A DNA stretch of 64,000 nucleotides from Phallusia mammillata (Eukaryota > Chordata > Ascidiacea > Phlebobranchia > Ascidiidae): NCBI GenBank assembly GCA_003260075.1, contig QLIY01000667.1:28365-92364 (forward strand). Reading direction: 5' to 3'. The notes under the pieces were generated by a model. That model saw only the letters and a list, made by a program, of their open reading frames with translations, had not been told where the DNA came from and searched no databases. Position 1 is the stretch's first letter; every line of letters begins with the position of its first letter. Below are positions 1 through 10,853 of this stretch, in pieces. Made by a program: the position numbers and the translations under genes.

Positions 1-489
1 AAAAGTTAGGTTAAAACAATTGAAAATATTAGTAGTGAAATAAAATACTGAATTATATATATTTTGCAATTTTTCTACCAAGATTACACCACATTATTCT
101 GTTTTGGTCTTTTCAGAATTAATTTGCTTATGACTATAACTATTACTTAAACTTTGTCCGCGGTGTAGGTCTTGTCAGGTTTTCACAGGTGTTACCTTTA
201 GGTTTTCCAGGCGTTGCTGGGTTTGCAAGGTTTTTAACGATTTTGTGTTTGGCGACACTCGCGTTGTTGAGTTGTTTAGAACATTGTGTTTGTTTTACAT
301 TCTTGATATTTTGGTGTTGATCTATTGCGTTTTTCAGGAACTGATGATGCCATTATTAGGCGAAATATATATTCCTACTTTCTAATTTACTGACTGATTC
401 TGTTGGCAGTTGAGACAGTCCTCTCAAATTTCGAGTCTTNGTCCTCTCAAATTTATAAACTAATTATAAATGTTGATGTTTTGATTCAG
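1..489. other. Intron or unassigned sequence upstream of the first visible RBL exon
   Basis: No exon with pocket-protein similarity could be assigned here. The N at 440 joins two contigs that share the same 14 bases on either side (418-431 and 441-454). Upstream exons of the pocket-protein gene must lie to the left of the window. Confidence 0.5.
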
Positions 490-3400
490 GTGATTGAACT
501 TGTAATGAGAGCTGAAGAAAACCTTCCCAACCAGTGTGTGAAACATTTAAATCACATCGAGGAGCAAATCCTGGAAAGTCTCGCTTGGAAATCTGATTCA
601 CCATTGTGGAATGCGTTGGATGAGTCTGGTGGAGCCGGACCACAATGTGAAGAGGTCAGGTTTAATACTCATTGGCCGTTTATTTAAAACTGACATTTTA
701 TGTATTTGGTGTCAAAACCATTCGAGTTTTGCATGGTTTTATGATCTTTTCTATTATGTCTATAGTTGGCCACATTTGATTCTAAATTTGTTTCAAAATC
801 ATAATATATATGTCACCAAAAGATAGTATTTAAGAGTGTTCAATACGGAACTATTATCTCCATTCTTCAATANACCCTCAAAGTTGTTGGAGTTTGTCAC
901 TCCTGATGTAAATCATGACATTATATGTATTTGCTCCCAAAACCATTTGAGTTTAGCATGGTTTTACGATTTTTTAAATTACGTCCTGGTGTGTATGGCT
1001 GGTGATCTTTTCCTGTCTTTTCTGGAACTTGTCTTTATATTAGGAAACTTCTACTTCTGATGAGTCTAAAATCAGTGTATATATGTTACCAAAGATAGTA
1101 TTTAAGAGTGTTCAAACTACTTCATAGTACACAACTATTATCTCCATTCTTCAATACTTCGTTTTGTTGACTAAAAAATGATGAATTTTTCATGGTGTGT
1201 GCACAGAAAAATGTATGTATAATTGAAACTGATTAAACATGGTATAATACTTAAAAAATTTCATGATATATGACTACTTATTATTAGCCACTATTGTCTT
1301 CATTTCTCACACTGAGTATTGGTAACTCATGACATGATTTAAACAATTTTCATATTGTGCTCAGAAACAGTATTATATGTAATTGAAACTGCTTAAAATG
1401 TTAAATAACTTACACCTTTTGTAGGTGAATCACTCCCAACACATGGAAGGCATGATGGCAACTCCTGCCGGTGCGACGAACCCAGTCGGATCGCAGTCGT
1501 CACCTTTAGCTCATCCAAGACTAAAAGCCGTTGCTAAGGGGGACATGGCAACGACCTTGAGGAAAACGGGGGGGGGGTGTTAAATAACTTACACCTTTTG
1601 TAGGTGAATCACTCCCAGCACATGGAAGGCATGATGGCAACTCCTGCAGGTGCGACTAACCCTGTCGGATCGCAGTCGTCACCTTTAGCTCATCCTAGAC
1701 TTAAAGCGGTTGCTAAGGGGGACATGGCAACGACCTTGAGGAAAACCGAAACCAGTTCAGCTCAGGATCGATTCAGTTCTCCGTCTCCGGGATCAGCTAA
1801 GCGGCGATTGTTTTCTGCAGATCGGAATTCACCAATAGCTGCTGGCTTGCCTCAGGTTTGTACTAGTTTTGGGAAATAAAATAAAATTGTCATGTGGGTT
1901 TTCTGGTAGAAGTTTTAATTGTTTCAAAACAGGCTATGGAGAACAAAATAGCTCTCTAAAGTGAGGAGACCTTTACCCAGTTGTTGCAAAAGCATTTCTT
2001 AACTAGTTTTACTTGATTCTTAATAACTCAAATATTGTCGATTTTTTTGCAGATTTTTTTATCATAAAAATTTATTTATTTATTTCAGGCTGCCCCATCC
2101 AGCCCATCCAGCGCTGCAAAGACAATCACATTTACTCCTGGATCTCCCAGTAAGTTGTTGTTCAGTTTATCTTTCTTGGATAAAGAATAATCTAATCTTT
2201 CCACAAAGAATAAGTTATGACACTACAGTTTACATCCTTGCTAGTATTTGAACTTGTTTAAGCAGCAAGTTCTGCTGGTTAGGGGGGGGGGAAATCTTTC
2301 CACAAAGAATAAGTTATGACACTACAGTTTAAATCAAAAATCCTTGCTAGTATTTGAACTTGTTTAAGCAGCAAGTTCTGCTGGTTACAAGATACCAGAA
2401 TGGGTTTAGAACCAATGAACATTAAAGGTGTTGTTTCCATTTTCATCATTGCTTAAAAACAGTCACTTAAAAATTACCCTTGTGCTCACTATGTTGTTGG
2501 TTCTAATCCTGTTTTAGGCTCTTGTGCTCCCCAGACTAATAAACTTTAGTAGCATTGCTCCAACCAACTTCATGGTTTACCTGAATTGTATTCACCATTT
2601 TCACCAACTGCTCTAGTCATCAATTTCAGATAAAACCACTCTCACAGACTTTCTACAAGGCAAGCAGCTCGACTGCAGGCATTGCCAACTCACTGTGGAT
2701 AAAATTAAAGTCAGATGTTTTTTTCACAGGAGGCAAGATTACTCTGGTTCCAATTAAAAAGACGCCCGAGAGTTCGAAACCAAAGAAAGCTGGGGGGGGG
2801 GCAAAAATTAAAGTCAGATGTTTTTTTCACAGGAGGCAAGATTACACTGGTTCCAATTAAAAAGACGCCCGAGAGTTCGAAACCAAAGAAAGCTGGCTCT
2901 CTTGCCTTGTTCTTCAGAAAGGTAAAGTCAAACTTTTCTACTCTTGGGCATTGAGCTTCGATTGTGAATTCACAATTTTGTAATACAAATCAAGCTTATT
3001 ATGGGTCCCCTTCCCTGAAGGGACACATATTGTTTTTGTCCGGGGGGGGGGGTGAACTTGGATTGTGAATTCACAATTTTGTAATACAAATCAAGCTTAT
3101 TAATTGTGAAAGTGATTTTTTTCTACAAAAATCGCAACCTGCCTAAAACTAAAACTTCGAAAAAGATTACTGAACCTTATGACAGCTTTTTCAGTATAGG
3201 GTAATCTAGTTAATCACACAAACCATTTAATTGCATCAGAATCGTAAATTCTGACAATAGGCATTCGTTCAGAAATTTGTTTGGGTAACTGCATAAGTAA
3301 GCCTTACAAATTAAAAAGTATATTAAAGTGGAAATAAAATTTGCTGTATAATGGAAGCAAGAACTAAAACAAACTGACTGATTTAAGTGTAGTAATAATA

Positions 3401-6400
3401 GATCTAGTTTAGTATGATTATCCGCCACTGGAATAAGCAGTATTGAACACATATGGCAAAGAACATTTTCTATATGAGCCCAGTTTTATAGACAAACTGT
3501 ATTTCAGGTGTATCATATGTCTGGTGTGAGACTACGACATTTGTGTGAGAATCTTGTGATCAGTGCAGATCTACGAAGCAAGATTTGGACTTGTTTCGAG
3601 TACTCAATTTCCAAGAAAGGTTTTGAACTGATGAGAGATCGACATATCGACCAATTGCTGATGTGTGCTGTATACGTCATGGCTAAGGTTTGTTTGACAT
3701 TTTTTAGCTTTTATCACCAGTCCATTATTTCTGCTTTTGTTTTTTCAACAAACAAACCAACATTTTTTTTAAATTATTTCTTTGGTACTCATTAGAGTGT
3801 TTTTCTTTCATTTGAAGCAGTTAGGTTTTGCATTTGAGCTACAAAAATTGTGTAAAGTAAAACATAGATTTTAAAAGTCATCTTAGAGATGTTTTTCTTG
3901 CAATTATGGCTATCATTTTGCTTCATTATAAGGTGTCAAATTAAAGGGTTTTAAAAAACCATAGGCAATACTCTACTCATGTAGGGTTTGGTTTATGACA
4001 TCTCTAGTCTTACTGTCATTTAGCCGCATCAATCAATTGTGCCATACACTGTTTTGCCTTCCGTGATGTTGCTCGTCATTTTCAGCTTGGTGATTAGTTT
4101 AGTACAATTGTGTCACTATGATTTCTTTCTTCAAGCAAAATATACTCAGATGAGGGGGGGGGGGGAGTGTTTTTCTTTCATTTGAAGCAGTTAGGTTTTG
4201 CATTTGAATTACAAAAATTGTGTAAAGTAAAACGTAGATTTTCAAATCATCCTAGTGCTGTTTTTCTTGCAATTATGGATAACATTCTGCTTCATTATAG
4301 TTTGTCAAATTAAAAAGTGGTCGATGACAGCTCTAGTCTAGTCGTGATTATTTTAGTAAAATTGTGTCACTATGATTTCTTTCTTCAAGCAAAATATACT
4401 CAGATGAATTAAACATTGGATCATTGAATAGCAAAATATTCTGTTGTTGTTTGCCAGATTACTCAGCACGACCAGTCGTTCCAGGAAATAATGAGATGTT
4501 ATAGAAATCAGCCACAAGCCAACAGTAACGTGAGTAACTTTATCTGAGCGTTAAAATTATGTACAGTTTTGGTGAAACAAAAAAATTTTCATAACAATAA
4601 TCATTTTTCAAGTTTTAAATTACCATTGTTCAAAAAATCTAATGCACTCGGGGGGGGGGCAGCCACAAGCCAACAGTAATGTGAGTCACTTTATCTGAGC
4701 ATTAAAATTATGTACAGTTTTGGTGAAACAAAAAAATATTCGTAAGAATAAACATTTTTCAAGTTTTAAATTACCATTGTTCAAAAAATCTAATGCACTC
4801 TCAGGTTGAAAAATGTCAATATATAACAGAAATATGGAAAGTTTTTACCAAATTATTACATAGGTCAAAAACATGTATATAAACAAATTTCCTTAGATTA
4901 AATGCAACAATTTTTGAGTGTCTCTCATCTAATGGGGGGGGGGGTGCAACCATTAAATAAACTTTCTATCCTTGCAGGTTTATCGGAGTGTACTGATCCA
5001 TCGAGCAAGCAGCCCTGCTCTCACATCTGCCCCCCAAACCTCGGGTATCCGTTCAAACAGCACATTACCCATGCGGGGGGGGGGAGCAACCATTAAATAA
5101 ACTTTCTATCCTTGTAGGTTTATCGTAGTGTACTGATCCACCGAGCAAGCAGCCCTGCTCTCACACCTGCCCCCCAAACCTCGGGTATCCGTTCAAACAG
5201 CACATTACCCATGCCAGCCCCCTCTTCGGACCCGCCCTCTCCAGCTTTACCCCAACTCCCGGGGTCCGATAACCCACAAGATGAGCAGCATGAAGAGCGA
5301 GACGACCTCATTCAGTTTTACAACAAAGTTTATGTTCCGATGATGAGAGAATTTGTGAAACAATTCAGTTCGTCCGGTGATGCTTCCCAGGTAAAATATA
5401 AACAATGTTCAAATTTAAGTTATCTGTATCGTACACAAGGCCTATTTATTGTGTTATGTTCAAAAAATGTTCAAATTGCCAACTAAATTTTACTTTTGCG
5501 TACTACGAAGCTGACATGTGCAGCATAGGCAGGCAACTGTGATTGTGATTCGACTTTCAGCGGCTTTACCACTGAGTCTGTAGCTCAGTTAGTAGAGCGC
5601 AAGTCCCGGAAAGACTCCTGTCGTGGGTTCGAATGGGGGGGGGGGTCTGGCGAGGGCGGCAAACTAAGTAGTTGGGAGCCGCGGTTGACAATCACTGCTC
5701 TAGCCCATGCCTTGCCACATGGGAATGTTTGGTGACCAGGTTAAGGTTTTTTTTCACAAAACCGCATCGTGCTCACTTTCTTTCCATTAACAACAAATTT
5801 TTTCAAACGCCTTTTTGTTCAGCAGTTGGTTAATCATTTAACAGGTCAACTTTTCAAGTGATATGTTAGATTTGAAACTTTCGTTTTGTTTTTAGCTTGA
5901 GGTTCCTATTTCTCCGATGCCTCTGACAAGAAAAATGATTCAATCTCCACGTAAAGTGGCTGGAAATATTTACATCTCTCCGCTAAGAGCAAGTGAGATA
6001 TATTTGATACCGGCACACGTTTTAATAACAGTCATTGGCCATATACGCTAGTGTAGCCGCACTATGAGGCAAGGGAAAAAAACTACAAATGTTCTGTTTG
6101 GTCGAACACCGAGCATCTCACGTTATTGCTCGGTGCGTTGTGACGTCACAAACCTTAGCAATTCCATGCTAGTTTTGAACCGGGGGGGGGGAACTACAAA
6201 TGTTCTGTTTGGTCGAACACCGAGCTTCTCACGATAATGCTCGCTGCGTTGTGACGTCACAAACCTTAGCAATTCCATGCTAGTTTTGAACCTTTTCAAG
6301 GTCTCGTACGTCACTAGCGGTGTACTCAGCTGTACAGGCCCCATCTAACACATTAAAAACAGTCATTTTCGTTCTTGGATATCTTACGAACACCAGTTTT

Positions 6401-6865
6401 GAATGTTAGCAGAGCATGAATGTGCAAATTTAACGCTCGGGTCAGTTTGTGCAACTGCTTGGCTGAGCACCGAGCATAAAAAACAGCAATGCTCTGGACC
6501 TAGTACTCTCGGGGGGGGGGTGTCTGAGCACCGAGCATAAAAAACAGCAATGCTCTGGACCTAGTACTCTCATTTTTGGTTATAATATTTGAACATTAGT
6601 ATTTTATCCACTCCGTATTTTTCTAACCACATATTTAAATCATGTAGGATCACATTTGCCGCACGGCGGCACCCTTGAGTACAACTTCCAACGAAGCCCG
6701 GCCAAGCAGCTTCGTGAAATCAACTCCATGATGCAGAAACACAGAAGTCCGTCCATAAACGGAAAACGCCACCTAGCGTTTGGTGATGACGGTGAACCGG
6801 ATGCAAAACGCCCTGTGTCGAAAAGAGTTCAGTTAATCCAAGCACAGAGGAACGGATTACAGTAA
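490..6865 (+). CDS. RBL1/RBL2: Retinoblastoma-like pocket protein (p107/p130 type), 3' part, 9 exons visible
   Basis: Nuclear pocket protein; the family represses E2F target genes and binds cyclin/CDK and LxCxE partners. Exons: 490-654, 1604-1855, 2089-2149, 2833-2921, 3508-3687, 4458-4529, 5118-5390, 5896-5992, 6648-6865 (TAA stop). Splice phases join in one frame. The first exon holds the end of pocket A (KHLNHIEEQILESLAW, then SDSPLW). The second is the spacer, with a KRRLF cyclin-binding type motif. Pocket B follows (SLALFFRKVYHMSGVRLRHL, KIWTCFEY, MRDRHIDQLLMCAVYVMAK, MRCYRNQPQANS, YRSVLI, DLIQFYNKVY), then the C-terminal part with IYISPLRA and SPAKQLREINSMMQKH. The IEEQILESLAW, RDRHIDQLLMCA and REINSMM segments fit p107/p130 better than RB1. 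The N-terminal domain and start of pocket A are upstream of the window. Several exons are partly repeated by assembly junctions (see separate entries). Confidence 0.93.
1402..1745 (+). other. Unmerged duplicate of the RBL spacer exon around a G run
   Basis: The 10-G run at 1568-1577 is followed by a restart of the intron end and exon already seen at 1402-1567, with a few substitutions such as CAACAC versus CAGCAC. The first copy is cut off inside the exon; the copy from 1604 continues into the rest of the exon and is the one to use. Confidence 0.88.
2196..2390 (+). other. Assembly junction duplicate (G run 2282-2291)
   Basis: Sequence from about 2196 restarts after the G run at 2292 with a small indel difference. 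It is intronic, so the protein is not affected. Confidence 0.8.
2703..2921 (+). other. Duplicated RBL exon start around G run 2792-2801
   Basis: The acceptor and the first two thirds of the exon appear at 2730-2791 and again from 2833. Only the second copy reaches the GT donor at 2922. A further junction at 3042-3052 repeats the following intron (about 2950-3000). Confidence 0.85.
3795..4400 (+). other. Assembly junction duplicate (G run 4154-4165)
   Basis: Intron sequence starting at about 3795 restarts at 4166 with allelic substitutions and deletions, then rejoins the single-copy intron that leads to the exon at 4458. Confidence 0.82.
4458..5390 (+). other. Two junctions duplicating RBL exons (G runs 4650-4659, 4934-4944, 5075-5084)
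   Basis: The end of exon 4458-4529 recurs at 4660-4679. Exon start 4978-5074 recurs as 5118-5214, with substitutions at the acceptor and within the exon (CGGAGT versus CGTAGT). Only the 5118 copy runs to the donor at 5391. Confidence 0.85.
5508..5645 (+). mobile_element. tRNA-derived SINE, family 1, truncated by a G run
   Basis: It shares with the copies near 37.7 kb and 60.6 kb a leader (GCTGACATGTGCAGCAT) followed by a tRNA-like part: D-arm TAGCTCAGTTAGTAGAGCG, anticodon-like stem AAGTC/GACTC, and the T-arm GTGGGTTCGAAT. The T-arm runs straight into the 11-G run 5635-5645. It lies in an RBL intron. Confidence 0.75.
6080..6570 (+). other. Two assembly junction duplicates in the last RBL intron (G runs 6182-6191 and 6511-6520)
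   Basis: Sequence 6080-6181 recurs at 6192-6293, and 6463-6510 recurs at 6523-6571. Both repeats carry scattered substitutions or none, as expected for two alleles or overlapping contigs. Confidence 0.82.
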
Positions 6866-7762
6866 AATAGTTCGTTGGTTGGTTTGAACATTGAAACATT
6901 GAATTTTTTAGTTTTTAGTAGGTTTGGTTTGGTATGTTTTTAACAGTTTACTTTCGTAAGACGTTAATTTTGTATAAGTAAGAGGTCGTATTTGTCACCC
7001 AAAGTTTTTTGTTGTCTTTATCTGCAAAAGGTTTTTGTGTTAAATTAATGCTTTTAATGGACAAATTTGAGATGCTTTGGAGTACATTTTTAAAGAAATC
7101 AGTAAGTTGTTTTGGGGGTAATGGTATGATATTCAAACTTACGGGCTGATTTAGTTTTGAAAATCAGAAAAAGTTAAACAAAAAAAAAACAATTAAAACT
7201 CCTGTCTTACAGTTTCAAAATACTACAAATTATGCTTTTTGGATTGCTATAAGTTGTATACAGCTTAATTCAAAACTATGTGCGCGATTTTTTTCGTCCA
7301 CATTTGAGTAAATAATGCGAATGTTCCGTTTGGTTTTATAAAGTCTTCCCCAAACTTAAGTACTCAACTTCTACTGCTGGTTATTGTGCTACTGATAGAG
7401 AAAATACGACTTGTCTTTTTGAACATTTTACACGTTTTTGTACATTAGTTTGTCATCTGACAGCAGGTGTCGGTAAACTTGGTTGGGGGGGGGGGGTACT
7501 TTGTGCTACTGATAGAGAAAATACGACTTTGTCTTTTTGAACATTTTACACGTTGTTGTACATTAGTTTGTCATCTGACAGCAGGTGTCGGTAAACTTGG
7601 TTGCAAAAGTTTTGTTGAAAATTAGCAATTGTATTGCCTCGCGTAGCGTATGATAAAAACAACATAATCAAAAGGAATTGAAATTGGCGCGAATCAATTA
7701 ACGATGCACAATTGCGTTGATAGAAACACAAAATAAATACAAATTTCGTGTTGAAATGTTTA

Positions 7763-8123
7763 ACCCCATATCATCTCATATTTCGTGTCGCGATCATGTC
7801 GTGAAAATTTTTGTATTATGTGAAGCTCGTTAATGAAGTTGACCTGTGTTTTCGACTCGCTCATGTGAATAGTTTCACGACATCATCTCATATTATATCA
7901 TGGTCGTGTCGTGAAATGTCGTCTATAATGTGAAGTTGGTTATCGAAGGTTGTCCGTAATATAGTCTCGCCCATGTGAACAGTTTCACGACATCATCTCA
8001 TATTTTGTGTTACGATCACGCCGTGAATTATTGTCACATGTGAAGCTTGTATCGAACATTACTACACTTTAAACGTGCTCATGTGAACAGTTTCACGACA
8101 TCATCTCATATTTTGTGTCACGA
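7763..8123 (+). repeat. Tandem repeat, unit about 108 bases, more than three copies
   Basis: Successive units begin with ATCATCTCATATT near 7763, 7880, 7990 and 8099 and end with ATGTGAACAGTTTCACGAC. Each contains CGTGTCGTGAAA-like and ATGTGAAGCT-like segments. The array is cut by the G run at 8124-8133. Its continuation is found at 9140-9222, so the sequence between the two is probably mis-inserted. Confidence 0.8.
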
Positions 8124-8270
8124 GGGGGGGGGGCATAAGTAAGAGGTCGTATTTGTCACCCAAACTTTTTTGTTGTCTTTATCTGCAAAAGGTTTTGTGT
8201 TAAATTAATGCTTTTAATGGACAAATTTGAGATGCTTTGGAGNAAAAACAACAACCACATTTTACCCAAC

Positions 8271-8545
8271 AAAAACCAACAACATTTATTTTCTACTTTT
8301 ATACTTTTCAAAAACACTTTCCACTGAACGGCAACAAAACACTTTCCAACAGCTAAAAACCACTTTCAATGAGAGGCCAATTACACAATATTTTCCACTT
8401 TCCAACAGCTAAACAACACTTTCCACTGAACGGCAACAAAACACTTTTCTACAGCTAAACAACACTTTCAATGAGACGCCACCTGAACAATATTTTCTAC
8501 TTTCCAACAGCTAAACAACACTTTCCACTGAACGGCAACAAAGCC
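8271..8545 (+). repeat. Short tandem repeat (AACACTTTCC motifs)
   Basis: Alternating segments AACACTTTCCACTGAACGGC and AACACTTTCCAACAGCTAAA recur about every 40-50 bases, with some ACACTTTCAATGAGA variants. The tract begins soon after the N at 8243 and looks like satellite or minisatellite DNA. The open frames here are by-products of the low stop density. Confidence 0.7.
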
Positions 8546-8956
8546 ACTGCCATATTCTTTTTTCGATGATTACCTCCGGTTTTCCGAAGTACGACTGGCT
8601 CAACTCGTGAAGGCCGGACCATTTGAGAGTCATTACTATGTTTTTTGTTTCTCTTTTTCCTTAACAAAAATTTCTGATAATATTTAATATGACTGATAAT
8701 ATTTAATATGAAATATTAACTATTAAATAATCAATTTTGTTTAAACGTTTTGTACACTGCATTTGTCACAGTNAAATCAGTGCAAAATGATAAGTTTTGC
8801 TTTCTTGCTACTTCTGAAAAACCATCTACAAGCACTACATTCAAAACGAACAAAACAAAAAACTTCTTTGAACGCAACTACATTTTGTAAAAACCCAGTA
8901 AATAAAAACCTGACGCTACACTGCAAAAGCTTTTCTTTCTTCTCAGTACAGATTGT

Positions 8957-9222
8957 AGTTATAAAATAAAACACTNGAAACTGGGGCATTGTGGGTATTT
9001 GTCAAGTGGACATTGTGGGTACATTTGCAGCCCCCCCCCCTTTGAAATTGAGACCATAAGATGCTTAAAAACAGCATTTTAAGTTTTTTTGTCAGCTTTT
9101 TAGTAAACCGTAAAGTGAAGGTATATTTACCCCCCCCCCTCATGTGAACAGTTTCACGACATCATCTCATATTTTGTGTCACGATCATGTCGTGAAAAAT
9201 GGCTTAACATGTGAAGCTGGTT
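8957..9222. other. Misplaced contig ends between C runs 9031-9040 and 9130-9139
   Basis: 8977-9030 is a second copy of 9384-9440, 9041-9129 is a second copy of about 9805-9893, and 9140-9180 repeats 8080-8123. Three overlapping contigs have been laid end to end instead of merged. Confidence 0.8.
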
Positions 9223-9804
9223 TGCACACGTTTTGCGTTTTTGGGGCATTGTGTCATTTTAGAGCCGCTTTTAATCGTGTTTATGATTTTTGTGTTTTTT
9301 CAACAACTTTTCAACCATGCCGGATTTAAACGTCTTCAAACGTGTTTCCAATTTGATTTAATCCAATCCCGATATAGGCCTACGTGAAACTGGGGCATTG
9401 TGGGTATTTGTCAAGTGGGCATTGTGGGTACATTTGCAACCCTACAAAACAACGTATTTTATGTTTGTCTAAAATTCTGACACATTTTAATTTGGCATTT
9501 TATCTCTGTTTTCGCCTATAAGACGTTTTTGTTTGATTTAAATGAGCCCCAAAGACCTCAAATAACCCATTGGCATTCAAGCTAGCCCCACTGAATATGG
9601 ATTAAAAACAAGTCGAATACTCTGCAAAGTTTGCTCCACTGTGTGGCATGGTGGCTGGTTTCATTTCACTTTTACCGTTTTAGTTTGGTTTTAAAATCCG
9701 ATTTTACCCTTGTTTCGACTTTCGTGTACATTTAGTCGTGAACGTAGCGATGCGATTAATTTGGTTGATTTTTATATTCCGGAATAAAACTCCGTAATAA
9801 GACA

Positions 9805-10525
9805 GCATTTGAAATTGAGACCATAAGATGCTTAAAAACAGCATTTTAAGTTTTTATGTCAGCTTTTTAGTGAACCGTAAAGTCAAGGTATATTTTTGTT
9901 GAGCATGAACGTTGTTAGAAAACTGTCACTAAGCTTGAAACTATAGTGTACCTTTGGTAGGCTATGCGATAAAAGGACGTCGTACAACTTTTTTGTCAAG
10001 GTATAAACCGCTGCGGCTCCACCACCAACATAAAACAAATTCTTTGAAAAGGTAAGAATTTCTTCCTTCTCAGATATAAATTTGCACTTTTTCAATATTG
10101 TTGTTACTTTGCAGGTACTGCAATGTGGAATGAAAACTGATTGCTGCTAATTGTGGCACAGCGAGTTCAAAAACTTCGTTATAAATTGAGACTGCAGATT
10201 GGCTTGCCCGAAAACAGCATTTTTTATTATTTTTTTAACGTTTTAATTAAGCGCAAAGATAAGAAGTATTTTGTTGTCCATAAAGTTTAAAAAGTTTGTT
10301 TCCAAGTCTAACTCAAGTGTAGCATAAGACTGTTGTAAGATATTAAAAAATACCCGGAACAGCTTAGATCGTGAGCCGCCGCAGCTGTACCTATATGTTA
10401 CAACTTATTTAAAAGGTAAGCATGTCTTTGTCAGATATAAATTTGCACTTTTTCAATAACTTTGTTTTATTGCAGACAACGTGATGTCCTGCAATCTGGA
10501 ATGGAGTGTGACTTGCTAAAGATTG
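9805..10525. repeat. Diverged tandem duplication, unit about 360 bases
   Basis: 9805-10150 and 10180-10525 share colinear blocks: AAATTGAGAC with AACAGCATTTT, GCCGC-rich cores near 10015 and 10378, and CAGATATAAATTTGCACTTT near 10070 and 10433. Divergence is much higher than at the G/C-run junctions, so this looks like a genuine old duplication. On the minus strand the first unit has a 70-codon open frame containing VGGGAAAVYTLTKKLYDVL. That could be a relic of the C-terminal segment of the neighbouring sulfotransferase family, but I could not establish it. Confidence 0.5.
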
Positions 10526-10853
10526 TGACATCATAACGTGTTGTTCAACTGGTACATGATGACTTTTTGGTTGGTCTACAGGGCGTCCACTATAATTGTT
10601 GATAAACTGGAGATAGCTTCATGTCACACACTAAAAGATGGCCAAAATATTAGTTTTCAATGTGTTATGTCACAAATGTATGTTGCGTATGCTTACTTTA
10701 CTAAAAAAACTCGAAAATGAAGTAGGCCGTAACACTTTTTTTGGGTCTGGTAGCCCATGTCCTGAAATGATTTGATAACCACTGGCCTGGTTGGAAAGTC
10801 AGTTTGATTTGACGCCACTTTTTCTTGTCAGTAAATATTTTCACGTTTTAAAT

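Larger units (their letters stand above)
6866..10853. other. Intergenic region rich in repeats; no supported gene
   Basis: Between the stop of the pocket-protein gene and the last exon of the first sulfotransferase gene I see no exon chain. The stretch holds junction duplicates (7385-7484 repeated from 7497; 6974-7083 repeated at 8134-8242), Ns at 8243, 8773 and 8976, two tandem-repeat tracts and a diverged duplication, described separately. Confidence 0.6.
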
